A stretch of 64,000 nt of DNA. Source: Niveispirillum cyanobacteriorum. GTDB lineage: Bacteria; Pseudomonadota; Alphaproteobacteria; Azospirillales; Azospirillaceae. The translations under genes were made by a program, and so were the position numbers. The notes beneath the pieces were generated by a model that was not told the DNA's origin, made no database searches, and worked only from the letters and a program-made list of their open reading frames with translations. The stretch covers positions 2,660,501 through 2,724,500 of the forward strand of contig NZ_CP025611.1 in the NCBI RefSeq assembly GCF_002868735.1. The letters run 5' to 3'. Below, in pieces: positions 8,583 through 17,043 of the stretch (positions are counted from its first letter, which is position 1; each line of letters starts with the position of its first letter).

Positions 8583-9053
8583 TCAACCCCGGCGGTCGGG
8601 GGAGACGTCGATCGTGTGCGGGGCGTCGCCATTGCCATTGTCGCCCTTGCCAATCTTGATTGTGCGCACCTTTGGCTCCGGAATGGGGCGGCGCAGATCG
8701 ACATTCAGCAGGCCGTTATCCATGTTGCAGCCCACAACCTCGATCCCTTCGGCCAGGACGAAACTGCGCTGGAACTGCCGGGCGGCGATGCCGCGATGCA
8801 GATAGATGCGGTTTTTGTCGTCGGCCTGCTTGCCCCGGATGACAAGCTGGTTGTCCTCCATCTGCACCTGCAGATCATCGGGCGTGAAGCCGGCCACGGC
8901 CAGGGTGATGCGCAGCCCGTCAGGGCCGGTCTGTTCGATATTGTAGGGCGGGTAACCTTCGTTCGCGTTCTTGGCGATACGGTCCAGCGTGCGTTCAAAC
9001 TGGTCAAAACCCAGAAGAAACGGACTGTTGAACAAGGAAAGGCGGGTGGTCAC
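8583..9053 (-). CDS. Small heat-shock protein, Hsp20/alpha-crystallin family
   Basis: This 156-residue chaperone has a short N-terminal arm (TTRLSLFNSPFLLGFDQFER) and an alpha-crystallin domain (YPPYNIEQTGPDGLRITLAVAG through FVLAEGIEVV). The C-terminal extension contains an IxI/V-like anchor (RTIKI). It would bind unfolding proteins as an ATP-independent oligomer. The start chosen is GTG 9053, placed 6-7 nt behind GAGGGG and beginning with the family's usual TTRLSLF sequence; ATG 9068 is an in-frame alternative but lacks a Shine-Dalgarno. A sigma-32-like promoter lies about 90 bp upstream. Confidence 0.9.
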   Translation of the reverse strand: MTTRLSLFNSPFLLGFDQFERTLDRIAKNANEGYPPYNIEQTGPDGLRITLAVAGFTPDDLQVQMEDNQLVIRGKQADDKNRIYLHRGIAARQFQRSFVLAEGIEVVGCNMDNGLLNVDLRRPIPEPKVRTIKIGKGDNGNGDAPHTIDVSPDRRG

Positions 9054-9069
9054 GTCAGGTCCCCTCATG

Positions 9070-9115
9070 ATCGAGCTGGGCCGGGGTTGCTGCCCCGTCA
9101 CCCCGGCGGCCCAGA
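9070..9115 (-). promoter_or_regulatory. hsp20 5'-UTR hairpin, possible RNA thermometer
   Basis: In the predicted 80-nt leader, TGGGCCGGGGT (9077-9087, plus-strand coordinates) pairs with ACCCCGG...CCCA (9100-9113) with a 3-nt bulge. A second weak pairing can involve the GAG of the ribosome-binding site. ROSE-type thermometers precede many alphaproteobacterial small heat-shock genes, but the canonical ROSE sequence is not clearly present. Confidence 0.35.
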
Positions 9116-9143
9116 TAGGCACCGCCGATGGTGTGGTTACGTA

Positions 9144-9172
9144 TAAATGGGTATTGCACCCCAACGGTCAAG
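9144..9172 (-). promoter_or_regulatory. Sigma-32 (RpoH)-type promoter for hsp20
   Basis: On the minus strand a CTTGAC -35 element (9167-9172) is followed after 15 bp by CCCATTTA (9144-9151). Both match the RpoH consensus. Transcription would start near 9135, giving a leader of about 80 nt. Confidence 0.7.
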
Positions 9173-9209
9173 ACAAGTCCCCACACCGCCCCAGTCAATC
9201 CCCAGAATC

Positions 9210-9218
9210 TGTGGATAA
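9210..9218 (+). promoter_or_regulatory. Single perfect DnaA-box-like nonamer
   Basis: TGTGGATAA is an exact match to the DnaA box TTATCCACA in reverse. It lies in the 461-bp gap between hsp20 and the antiporter gene. There is only one clear box and no AT-rich unwinding region or repeated array, so this is not an origin; a regulatory role is possible. The rest of the gap (9219-9514) shows no other recognisable feature. Confidence 0.3.
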
Positions 9219-9514
9219 GTCTGTGAACGGCGCCGGAGTCGCCCCCCTGTTTACGCGCATGGTTCCGGGTGCGATTAAAAAATGGGCAGAGTCAGGACAA
9301 GACTTTTCAGGTGCCGGGTGCCATGTCCAGCCATGCCCGGTGACAGCGCCTAGACCGAAAGGGGCAGGAGCGGGTCTGACCCTATCCTTTCGCTCTGCTA
9401 TCGCCTCTGTGCCTTTCCCGTCACTATCGTGGCGAATTGGTCATTGTGCTTTGGTGAATGACCTATATTGCCAGGAACCGGTCATGGAGGGCCGGAGACC
9501 GGAAAGGAACGGGC

Positions 9515-11326
9515 GTGGAAGCCATCAATGAGATGATCTTCCTGGCGGGACTGATGCTGCTGCTGTCCATCCTGGCCGGCCGCGTCTCCTCGCGTTTGGG
9601 CGCGCCGCTGCTGCTGGTTTTCTTAGGGTTGGGCATGTTGGCGGGGGAGGATGGGCCGGGCCGCATCCATTTCGGTGATTTCAAACTGGCCTATCTGATG
9701 GGATCCACGGCCCTGGCCGTCATTCTGTTCGATGGCGGCTTGCGCACCCATGCCGAGACCTTCCGGCTGGCCCGCTGGCCGGCCTTCAGCCTGGCGACGG
9801 CGGGGGTGCTGATCACCACGCTGGTGACGGGCGGGCTGGTCTGTCTGGTCATGGGCGTGGGCTGGAAGGAAGGGATGCTGGTGGGGGCCATCATCGCCTC
9901 CACCGACGCTGCGGCGGTGTTCTTTTTGCTGAACCTGCGCGGTCTGGCCCTGCGCGGGCGCATCTCCGCCACGCTGGAGGTGGAGTCGGGCCTGAATGAT
10001 CCGATGGCGGTACTGCTGACCCTGCTTTGCGTCACGGCCCTGACGACGCCGGGCGACCTGGAGCCGGTGCATCTGCTGCTGGAACTGGTCCGGCATATTG
10101 TCGGCGGCGTCCTGTTCGGGCTGGGGGCCGGCTTCGCACTGGTCTGGCTGGTCAACCGGCTGGACCTGGCCGACGGGCTGTACCCGATCCTGGCCTTGTC
10201 CTTCGCCCTGTTCGTGTTTGGCGGCGCGCAGGCGGCGGGCACATCGGGCTTTATGGCCGTCTATCTGGCGGGCTTCATCCTGGGCAATCGGCCACACAAG
10301 GCCGACCGTCTGATCCGCCGTTTCCATGATGGTCTGGCCTGGCTGGCGCAGATCGGGCTGTTCGTGATGCTGGGCCTGCTGGTCACGCCCTCCACGCTGG
10401 GCCCCTATATTGTGCCAGGAACGCTGATCGCCTTCGGCCTGATGCTGATCGCCCGGCCGCTGGCCGTGTTTGCCTGTCTGGTGCCGTTCCGGTTCACCCT
10501 GGCGGAACGGACCTATATCTCCTGGGTGGGCCTGCGTGGCGCGGTTCCCATCGTGCTGGCTGCCATGCCGATCCTGGCCGGTGTGCCGGGGGCACAGGCC
10601 TATTTCGCCGTCGCCTTCGTCGTCGTGCTGCTGTCCCTGCTGATCCAGGGCTGGACGGTTGGGCCAGCGGCCCGCCTGCTGGGCCTGTTGGCCCCGCCAC
10701 AGCCGGAAGCGCCATCGCGGGCCGATGTCGACCTGCCCGACGGCGCGGGCCAACTGGCCGTGTTCACGGTGGCCCGCGACAGCGAGGCGGCGCGGCGCGG
10801 CAAGGGTAAGCTGATCATCCCGGAAACGGTCCAGCTTCTGGCCCTGATCCAGAATGGCCGCCCCGTGCGGCCCGAAGATGCCAACCGTTTGCAGCCCGGC
10901 GATACCGTTCTGGCCATGGGCGACGGATCGGCCCTGGCCGTTATGGACCGGATGTTCGGGCGCCGCATCGAGGCCTTTGATGAGGACCGGCCCGCCGGTG
11001 ATTTCCAGATCGCGGGTGACATGCCGGCCATGGCGGTGGGCGGCATGTATGGGTTCGACGCTGGTGACGACCCGACGGTGACCCTGTCCACCCTGATCCG
11101 CCACCGCCTGGGCCATGATCCCTCGCTGGGTGACCGGGTGCGGGTGGGCGAGATGGAGTTGATCGTGGTCAGCCTGCAAGGCGGTGAGGTGGATGTGGTC
11201 GGCATCGACCTGACCCCACCGGCCACCGGCTGGGCCGGGTTGCGCGACCAGCTTCGCGCCGCTGGCCAGCGCATTCGCCGCCGTCTGGCCAATCCCATGC
11301 GCCGGCAGGCCGTGGGCGGCGATTGA
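9515..11326 (+). CDS. Potassium/proton antiporter, CPA1 family (NhaP2/CvrA-like)
   Basis: This 603-residue inner-membrane protein has about twelve membrane helices (residues 5-400), including the CPA1 ion-path motif ESGLNDP near residue 160. A cytosolic C-terminal part with TrkA_C-like (LAVFTVARDSEAARRGKGKLI) and CorC/HlyC-like regions follows. This domain order is characteristic of NhaP2/CvrA antiporters, which exchange K+ (sometimes Na+) for protons in volume and pH control. GTG 9515 is chosen because AAAGGAA lies 6 nt upstream; an in-frame ATG at 9458 has no such site. The ion specificity is inferred from the family. Confidence 0.88.
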   Translation: MEAINEMIFLAGLMLLLSILAGRVSSRLGAPLLLVFLGLGMLAGEDGPGRIHFGDFKLAYLMGSTALAVILFDGGLRTHAETFRLARWPAFSLATAGVLITTLVTGGLVCLVMGVGWKEGMLVGAIIASTDAAAVFFLLNLRGLALRGRISATLEVESGLNDPMAVLLTLLCVTALTTPGDLEPVHLLLELVRHIVGGVLFGLGAGFALVWLVNRLDLADGLYPILALSFALFVFGGAQAAGTSGFMAVYLAGFILGNRPHKADRLIRRFHDGLAWLAQIGLFVMLGLLVTPSTLGPYIVPGTLIAFGLMLIARPLAVFACLVPFRFTLAERTYISWVGLRGAVPIVLAAMPILAGVPGAQAYFAVAFVVVLLSLLIQGWTVGPAARLLGLLAPPQPEAPSRADVDLPDGAGQLAVFTVARDSEAARRGKGKLIIPETVQLLALIQNGRPVRPEDANRLQPGDTVLAMGDGSALAVMDRMFGRRIEAFDEDRPAGDFQIAGDMPAMAVGGMYGFDAGDDPTVTLSTLIRHRLGHDPSLGDRVRVGEMELIVVSLQGGEVDVVGIDLTPPATGWAGLRDQLRAAGQRIRRRLANPMRRQAVGGD

Positions 11327-11452
11327 CCTTCCGTTGATCAGGGTTAATTGGCCCCATGGTATTTTGGGGCCAATTCGATCAAGGCCTTGACCTGGAATGC
11401 CATGCAGGCACCCTGCTCCCATCGGACATGAATAATAAACGGGTATGTCTCC

Positions 11453-13270
11453 ATGATCTCTCGTCGTTATCTGCTGGCGCTGGGCGGTGGTACCGCCGCG
11501 GCGGCCTTGCTGCCGTCTGTTTTTGCCCCGGCGCTCGCCCAGGAAGGGCCGGCGGACAAGGCGCTGTATGCCTTCTTTGCCGAAACCTTCGAGCGCGACG
11601 TGGCGCAAAGCCCGCTGCGCGCCATGCAGCTTGGTCGCAAGACCCAATATGATCTGCTGGACGATGTCAGCGAGGCGCGTGCCGCCGCCGAGATCGAACA
11701 GAACAAACAGGACCTGGCGCGTCTGGCCCGCGACTTCCACGATGACAAGCTGTCGCCACAGGCCCGTCTCTATGCACGCCTGTTCCGGGAGCGCGCACAG
11801 GACGAGATCGATGATTTCCGCTGGCGCCACCATCAGTACCCGCTGACCCTGGTCAGTGGTCCGCATGTGAACCTGCCCGTGCAGATGATCAATCAGCACA
11901 AGGTGGACAGCCGGGCCGACGCCGAGGCCTACATCGCCCGCCTGCGGCAGTTCCCGCGCTATTTCGGGCAGGTGGAGGAAAGGCTGCGCGCGGCAGATGC
12001 CGCCGGTATCCTGCCGCCCCGCTATTTCTTCCCCGATCTGATCCAGACCTGCCGTAACCAGATCAAGGGCCAGCCTGTGGAGCCATACTCCACGGCGGAG
12101 GCCCCGCTTTTCACCGATATCAAGGCCAAGATCGCCAAGCTGGACCTGCCCGAGGCGGACAAGGCCGCCCTGCTGGAACAGGCGGCGGATGCCATGCGCA
12201 CGGGCGTGGCGCCGGCCTATCTGTCGCTGATCAAGTGGCTGCAGGGGGCGGCACCCCGGTCCAATCCCGACCATGGCGTCTGGCGACTGCCCGATGGTCA
12301 GGCCTTCTACGCCTCCTGCCTGAAACGCTGGACCTCGCTGCCGCTGACGGCGGATTATATCCATGCCACCGGTCTGGCCGAGGTCAAGCGCATCCATGGC
12401 GAGATGCGGGCCATTATGAAGCAGGTCGGCTTCAAGGGCGATCTGGCGGCCTTCTTCCAGTTCACGCGCCAGGATGACCAGTTCTACTATCCCGACAGTG
12501 CCGAAGGTCGTGCCGCCTATCTGAAGCAGGCGGCCGATTATGTCGATGCCATCCGGCCCAAGCTGGATCTGGTCTTCAATCTGAAGCCCAAGGCACCGAT
12601 GGAGGTGCGGGCGGTGGAGCCGTTCCGGGAGAAATCTTCCCCCGGCGCCTTCTATAACGGCCCCTCGCCTGATGGGTCGCGTCCCGGCATCTATTACGTA
12701 AACCTGTCCAACATGCGCGCCCGATCGCGCATCGGTCTGGAGACCCTGTCCTATCACGAGGGCATTCCTGGCCATCACATGCAGGTGGCCATCTCTCAGG
12801 AACTGACGGGCGTGCCGGATTTCCAGAAGTTCGGCGGCGGTTATTCCGCCTATGGCGAAGGCTGGGCCCTCTATACCGAGTATCTGGCCAAGGAGATGGG
12901 CTTCTTCCAGGACCCGTATAATGATTATGGCCGCCTGGAAGCGGAACTGATGCGGGCCATCCGGCTGGTGGTGGATAGCGGCCTGCATGCCAAGAAATGG
13001 ACCCGTCAGCAGGCCATCGACTATTTCACCACCAATTCCGCCCTGGATTCGGGTGGGGCCGCGCGGGAGATTGACCGCTATATCGGCTGGCCCGGTCAGG
13101 CCACCAGCTACAAGATCGGCATGCTGAAGATCCTGGAACTGCGCGAGGCCGCCAAGAAGCGGATGGGGGCGAAGTTCGACATCAAGGGCTTCCATGATAC
13201 GGTCCTGAAGAATGGCCGCATGCCCCTGACCCTGCTGGCCGAACAGGTTGAGGCTTGGTCCAAGGCGTGA
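11453..13270 (+). CDS. DUF885 family protein, predicted Tat-exported zinc-dependent hydrolase
   Basis: This 605-residue protein starts with a twin-arginine leader (SRRYLLALGGGTAAAALLP, cleavage likely after ALA near residue 29). The DUF885 domain has the metal-binding HEGIPGHHMQ motif near residues 438-447 and a downstream glutamate in YGEGWALYTEY. DUF885 proteins resemble M32-type and related metallopeptidases, but substrates are mostly unknown. The gene stands alone, 126 bp after the antiporter gene, and ends in a terminator at 13281. Periplasmic location is inferred from the leader. Confidence 0.85.
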   Translation: MISRRYLLALGGGTAAAALLPSVFAPALAQEGPADKALYAFFAETFERDVAQSPLRAMQLGRKTQYDLLDDVSEARAAAEIEQNKQDLARLARDFHDDKLSPQARLYARLFRERAQDEIDDFRWRHHQYPLTLVSGPHVNLPVQMINQHKVDSRADAEAYIARLRQFPRYFGQVEERLRAADAAGILPPRYFFPDLIQTCRNQIKGQPVEPYSTAEAPLFTDIKAKIAKLDLPEADKAALLEQAADAMRTGVAPAYLSLIKWLQGAAPRSNPDHGVWRLPDGQAFYASCLKRWTSLPLTADYIHATGLAEVKRIHGEMRAIMKQVGFKGDLAAFFQFTRQDDQFYYPDSAEGRAAYLKQAADYVDAIRPKLDLVFNLKPKAPMEVRAVEPFREKSSPGAFYNGPSPDGSRPGIYYVNLSNMRARSRIGLETLSYHEGIPGHHMQVAISQELTGVPDFQKFGGGYSAYGEGWALYTEYLAKEMGFFQDPYNDYGRLEAELMRAIRLVVDSGLHAKKWTRQQAIDYFTTNSALDSGGAAREIDRYIGWPGQATSYKIGMLKILELREAAKKRMGAKFDIKGFHDTVLKNGRMPLTLLAEQVEAWSKA

Positions 13271-13280
13271 CGTCCGATAA

Positions 13281-13315
13281 CCGGGCGGGATAGGGTATAA
13301 CCCGCCCGGATTTGG
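13281..13315 (+). terminator. Terminator hairpin after DUF885 gene
   Basis: CCGGGCGGG (13281-13289) pairs with CCCGCCCGG (13301-13309) across an 11-nt loop and is followed by ATTTGGG. The T-run is short, so termination strength is uncertain. Confidence 0.6.
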
Positions 13316-13429
13316 GCCTTTCCCCTTGAGGCTTGTCTCAAGAGACAGCCTGCAAAGGTCCGATAACCGCCAGCGCACCTTAGAGCGGCGTGATAGGGGT
13401 GGGCCTCGTTTGTGACGGAGCCTGCCCCC

Positions 13430-13939
13430 ATGCGCCTGACCCTTTCCACGCTGGCCACCCCCATCGGCACCACCCTGATCGTGACGGATGGGGCGGGTGC
13501 CTTACGGGCGCTGGATTTTGAGGATTACCGCCCCCGCATGGACCGGCTGCTGCGCCGGCATTATGGGGCGTTGGACCTGGATGACGGGCCATTGCCCGCG
13601 CCTATCGCCCAGGCCCTGACCGCCTATTTCGATGGCGACCTGACGGCGCCGGACCGGCTGCCGACAGCCACCAACGGGACGGATTTTCAGCGGCAGGTCT
13701 GGGCCGAACTGCGCCGTCTGCGGCCCGGTGAGGCCGTGAGTTATGGCACACTATCCGCCCGGATCGGCCGGCCCGCCGCCGTGCGGGCCATGGGGCTGGC
13801 CAATGGCGCCAACCCCATCGCCATTGTCGTGCCCTGCCACCGCGTCATCGGGGCCGATGGATCGCTGACCGGTTATGGCGGCGGCCTGCACCGCAAGGAA
13901 TGGCTGCTGCGGCATGAGGGTGTGGTGATCAGGTCCTGA
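13430..13939 (+). CDS. Methylated-DNA--[protein]-cysteine S-methyltransferase
   Basis: This 169-residue suicide DNA-repair enzyme transfers O6-alkyl groups from guanine to its own cysteine. The active-site motif IVVPCHRVIG is present, followed by GYGGGLHRKEWLL, and the DNA-binding HTH includes AVSYGTLSARIGRPAAVRA. The preferred ATG at 13430 has ACGGAG 9 nt upstream; GTG 13412 is an in-frame alternative. The last 11 bp overlap the convergent DUF1801 gene. A second, divergent family member lies at 63091-63657. Confidence 0.92.
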   Translation: MRLTLSTLATPIGTTLIVTDGAGALRALDFEDYRPRMDRLLRRHYGALDLDDGPLPAPIAQALTAYFDGDLTAPDRLPTATNGTDFQRQVWAELRRLRPGEAVSYGTLSARIGRPAAVRAMGLANGANPIAIVVPCHRVIGADGSLTGYGGGLHRKEWLLRHEGVVIRS

Positions 13940-14279
13940 CCCCATCGCGCAGGATGGCGGCCAGCAGGTCGAAATCGATGGCTTCCGGCTTGCGGAAACG
14001 CACACAGCCCTTGCCATGGTCCAGCTTTGACCAGGCCGCTTCATGCTGTGGCGGGACGGTCACCCCGGTCAGATAGACTGACACGTGCTGTTTCTGGCTG
14101 GCAAAGGCGATGATGGCTTTGCCGTCAACGCTGTAGACGGGCATGCCCCACTGCATGCCCTCGACATGGCCGGGCAGGTTGGTCCGCGCCATCTCCCGCA
14201 GCTTTTCCAGCCAGGGACGGCGGGCAGGGTCGGCATCGGCCAGGAAGGTGTCGACGTCGGCGGCCTTTGACTGCACCAT
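13929..14279 (-). CDS. DUF1801 (YdhG-like) family protein
   Basis: This 116-residue protein matches DUF1801: an N-terminal helix with DPARRPWLEKLREMAR, then the WGMPVYSVDGK core and YLTG and GCVRFRKPEAID segments. Family members adopt a YdhG-like fold and their biochemical role is not established. The gene converges with, and overlaps by 11 bp, the alkyltransferase gene, and is divergent from the aminomutase gene. Confidence 0.8.
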   Translation of the reverse strand: MVQSKAADVDTFLADADPARRPWLEKLREMARTNLPGHVEGMQWGMPVYSVDGKAIIAFASQKQHVSVYLTGVTVPPQHEAAWSKLDHGKGCVRFRKPEAIDFDLLAAILRDGVRT

Positions 14280-14407
14280 GATTGTGGTTCCCCCCTGTCA
14301 CTCCGTTCATGGAACAGCCCTTGGCGCCGCCCGTCAATGGGCAGCATGGCAGGAAAGCCGGCCCGCCGCTTGACAGGGGCATGGTGCTTGGCCCCCATAG
14401 GGTCATC

Positions 14408-15466
14408 ATGCCCCGCGATCCCGCCCCCCGTCCGAAAACCCTTCGCCATGTCCGCGATCTGGCCGACCATGGTCTGGCCGCACCTGCAGATCTGCCGGTG
14501 CTGGAGCAGGTGGCGGCGCAGTTCGCGGTGGCCGTGACGCCGGCCATGGTGGATCTGATTGACCCGACGGACCCGAACGATCCAGTGGCCCGACAGTTCC
14601 TGCCCGATGCGCGGGAACTGGATATCCGGGATGACGAACTGGCTGATCCTATTGGCGATGATCCGTTCACGCCCGTGAAGGGGATCGTCCATCGCTATAA
14701 GGATCGGGTGCTGCTGAAGCCGGTCCATGCCTGCCCTGTCTATTGCCGCTTCTGCTTCCGCCGGGAGATGGTGGGGCCGGGGTCAGATGCGCTGAACGCG
14801 GACGAACTGGATGCCGCCATCGCCTATATCGCGGGCAACCCGGAGGTCTGGGAGGTCATCCTGACGGGTGGCGATCCCATGATCCTGTCGCCGCGCCGCA
14901 TGGCGGAGATTATCGGGCGGCTGAACGATATTCCGCATCTGGGGCTGGTCCGCATCCATACCCGCGTGCCCGTGGTGGACCCGGCACGGGTGGATGCCGA
15001 TATGGTCGCCGCCCTGAAGGGGCCGCGCATCCCGACCTGGGTGGTCCTGCACAGCAATCACTGGCGGGAGTTTGGCGAAGAGGGGCGGGCCGCCATCGCC
15101 CGGCTGGTGGATGCCGGTATCCCCATGCTGGGGCAAAGTGTGCTGATGCGCGGCGTGAATGACGATGTCGAGACGCTGACCCGCACCTTCCGCACCATGA
15201 TCAGCAACCGCATCAAGCCCTACCACCTGAACCATGGCGATCTGGCCAAGGGCACCAGCCATTTCCGCACGAGTGTGGCGGAGGGCCGCGCCCTGATGAA
15301 GGGCCTGCGCGGCGACGTCTCCGGCCTGTGCCAGCCCACCTATATCCTGGACATTCCCGGCGGGCACGGGAAGGTGCCGCTGACCGACAGCTATCTGACG
15401 CCTGTGGGTGACGGCGAATGGATCGTTGAGGACCCGCGCGGGGGCAAGCGGCCCTATCGGGGGTAA
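14408..15466 (+). CDS. Lysine 2,3-aminomutase-like radical SAM enzyme (KamA/EpmB family)
   Basis: This 352-residue enzyme has the radical-SAM cluster motif CPVYCRFC (Cys109, Cys113, Cys116), the LTGGDPM region for S-adenosylmethionine binding, and a C-terminal PGGHGK motif whose lysine would hold pyridoxal phosphate. The short length matches EpmB-type enzymes that make beta-lysine for elongation factor P, rather than longer catabolic KamA. Neither efp nor epmA lies next to it in this window, so the physiological role is uncertain. ATG 14408 is chosen for length; upstream in-frame ATGs at 14384 and 14282 would add an atypical extension. Confidence 0.85.
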   Translation: MPRDPAPRPKTLRHVRDLADHGLAAPADLPVLEQVAAQFAVAVTPAMVDLIDPTDPNDPVARQFLPDARELDIRDDELADPIGDDPFTPVKGIVHRYKDRVLLKPVHACPVYCRFCFRREMVGPGSDALNADELDAAIAYIAGNPEVWEVILTGGDPMILSPRRMAEIIGRLNDIPHLGLVRIHTRVPVVDPARVDADMVAALKGPRIPTWVVLHSNHWREFGEEGRAAIARLVDAGIPMLGQSVLMRGVNDDVETLTRTFRTMISNRIKPYHLNHGDLAKGTSHFRTSVAEGRALMKGLRGDVSGLCQPTYILDIPGGHGKVPLTDSYLTPVGDGEWIVEDPRGGKRPYRG

Positions 15467-15479
15467 GTGTTATACCGAT

Positions 15480-15514
15480 CTCCCTTGATCGTGACCGATC
15501 AAGGGAGATTTTTT
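15480..15514 (+). terminator. Strong rho-independent terminator after the aminomutase gene
   Basis: CTCCCTTGATC (15480-15490) pairs perfectly with GATCAAGGGAG (15497-15507) and is followed by six T residues (15509-15514). Repeat copy C starts immediately after it. Confidence 0.9.
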
Positions 15515-15517
15515 GTT

Positions 15518-15628
15518 CCCTCAATCGCCGGGCGGGCGCGTCCGCGCCCTTGGCTTTCGCGCCACGTGGCGCGGGCCGACAGTCGTCGGCCTCCAACCCG
15601 CCTAAAGGTCAACCTTTAGGCGGGTTGG
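15518..15628 (+). repeat. Four-hairpin intergenic repeat, copy C
   Basis: CCCTCA is at 15518-15523. Stem 1 is GGGCGCG with CGCGCCC (15534-15549), stem 2 is the GCGCCAC/GTGGCGC palindrome, stem 3 is 15574-15580 with 15585-15591 (loop agtc). Stem 4 is an exceptional perfect 17-bp pair, 15593-15609 with 15612-15628. It ends 2 bp before the stop codon of the convergent gene at 15631. Confidence 0.88.
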
Positions 15629-15630
15629 TA

Positions 15631-16083
15631 TTAAATCAGTGCTGACAGGTGGGAGTGCTGCACCACCACCCGCGCGCCCTGCCGTGTCAGCACCCACGAG
15701 AATTTGATGTTGGTGGGGACCGTCTTGCCATTCGGGCCCGTGATCGTACCGGTGGCCTTGCCCACGACCAGATGATGGGTCGGCCCCAGCCCCTCATCAT
15801 GCAGCCGTTCAAAATTCAGGGCGAATTTGACGCCCTGGTCACATTGCTTCTGAAAATCATCGACATCCGGCCCCTTGGCCAGACCGCCCCGAATGCCCAT
15901 TCCCGTCATCTGGTCGCCCAACAGGCCACGCAGCACTGTCACATCGCAGGTCTGGAACGCCCGTTGGTACTGCGTGATGAAGGATGCAACATCGGTCGCA
16001 CTGATCGCGTTCTGCGCCAGGGCGGTTGGCGCCGTAAGGCCCGACAGGATCAAACCGAACAGAACGCAGCGCAGAAGACGCAT
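15631..16083 (-). CDS. Predicted secreted NTF2/SnoaL-like protein of unknown function
   Basis: This 150-residue protein begins with a clear Sec signal peptide (residues 1-23, MRLLRCVLFGLILSGLTAPT then ALA). The mature part has an NTF2-like pattern: ASFITQYQRAFQTCDVTVLRGLL as a long helix, then beta-rich LVVGKATGTI and FSWVLTRQGARVVVQHSHLSAL. Two cysteines are present. Such stand-alone domains often bind small ligands or resemble nuclear-transport-factor-2 folds, but I do not recognise a specific family. It is convergent with the aminomutase gene across terminator and repeat C. Confidence 0.65.
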   Translation of the reverse strand: MRLLRCVLFGLILSGLTAPTALAQNAISATDVASFITQYQRAFQTCDVTVLRGLLGDQMTGMGIRGGLAKGPDVDDFQKQCDQGVKFALNFERLHDEGLGPTHHLVVGKATGTITGPNGKTVPTNIKFSWVLTRQGARVVVQHSHLSALI

Positions 16084-16160
16084 AATCCCCCCATTCCCAC
16101 CCGTATAGGGCGTGGGAATAGTAGCCTATATTCGGTGAATGTCCAGAGATTTGGCGGCCT

Positions 16161-16187
16161 TTGTCAGCGCCCCGTTGTCAGCGCCCC
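16161..16187. repeat. Tandem direct repeat, 14-bp period
   Basis: TTGTCAGCGCCCC occurs at 16161-16173 and again at 16175-16187, directly beyond the nadC stop codon. Significance is unknown. Confidence 0.6.
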
Positions 16188-16191
16188 TTTA

Positions 16192-17043
16192 TCACTCCAC
16201 CGCGAAATCCAGGCCGATATCGAAATTCTTCACCGAATGGGTCAGCCAGCCCAGGCTGATCAGGGTGACGCCCGTCTCGGCGATGGCGCGGATGGTCTCG
16301 GGGGTGACGCCGCCCGAGGCTTCGGTAACCATGCGGCCTGCCACCATCTCTACGGCGCGGCGCAGGGTGGCGGGGTCCATATTGTCCAGCAGCACGGCAT
16401 CGACCTTCAGGTCGATCAGTTCGGCCAGCTGATCCAGGTCATCCACCTCCACCTCGATCTTCACCATATGGCCGGCGCGCATGCGGGCACGCTCCACGGC
16501 GGCGCGCAGGCCGCCGGCGGCGACCAGATGGTTGTCCTTGATCAGGACGGCGTCATCCAGCGCGAAACGGTGATTGCCGCCACCGCCGACGCGGACCGCG
16601 TATTTCTCCAGCGCGCGCAGGCCGGGTGTGGTCTTGCGGGTACAGACGATCTGCGCGCCTGTGCCCACGATCCGGTCGGCCAGCCGCCGCGTCTCGCTGG
16701 CGATGCCGCAGAGCCGACCCAGCAGGTTCAGCGCCGTCCGTTCGCCCGACAGGATGGGGCGGGCCAGCCCCTCCACCGTGGCCAGCGTTGTGCCGGGGGC
16801 GATGCGGTCACCGTCCTTCACATGCCGGGTGATGGACAAGGTGGGGTCGAGCAGGGTGAAGGCGTAGAGTGCTGCATCCAGGCCGGCGCATACCCCCTCA
16901 TGGCGGGCATTGAACAGGGCCTTGGCCGTGGCGTCGTGCGGCACGCAGGCATCGGTGGTCAGATCCCCCGCCATGCCCAGATCCTCGGCCAGGGCCGTGC
17001 GGATCAGGGTCTCGTACTGGATCGGGTACAGGGGCAGGGTCAT
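16192..17043 (-). CDS. nadC: Nicotinate-nucleotide pyrophosphorylase (carboxylating), quinolinate phosphoribosyltransferase
   Basis: This 283-residue enzyme converts quinolinate and PRPP to nicotinate mononucleotide, the third step of de novo NAD synthesis. Family motifs are present: [13 protein letters not shown] at the N-terminus, [40 protein letters not shown] and [11 protein letters not shown]. The ATG at 17043 overlaps the nadB stop codon as ATGA, so translation is probably coupled. It is the last gene of nadA-nadB-nadC. Confidence 0.96.
   Translation of the reverse strand: MTLPLYPIQYETLIRTALAEDLGMAGDLTTDACVPHDATAKALFNARHEGVCAGLDAALYAFTLLDPTLSITRHVKDGDRIAPGTTLATVEGLARPILSGERTALNLLGRLCGIASETRRLADRIVGTGAQIVCTRKTTPGLRALEKYAVRVGGGGNHRFALDDAVLIKDNHLVAAGGLRAAVERARMRAGHMVKIEVEVDDLDQLAELIDLKVDAVLLDNMDPATLRRAVEMVAGRMVTEASGGVTPETIRAIAETGVTLISLGWLTHSVKNFDIGLDFAVE

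Noticed and set aside
9210-9218. Perfect DnaA box as a hint of a replication origin
   Set aside because: Only one box is present; there is no cluster, no AT-rich unwinding stretch and no dnaA, dnaN or hemE neighbour. A weaker match near 37213 is also isolated.
9623-13378. A very long open frame on the minus strand (over 1200 codons) opposite the antiporter and DUF885 genes
   Set aside because: It is rich in His, Arg, Gln and Gly with no domain, and runs antisense to two well-supported genes. High-GC codon bias makes such shadow frames common here; similar ones lie opposite pheT and nadC.
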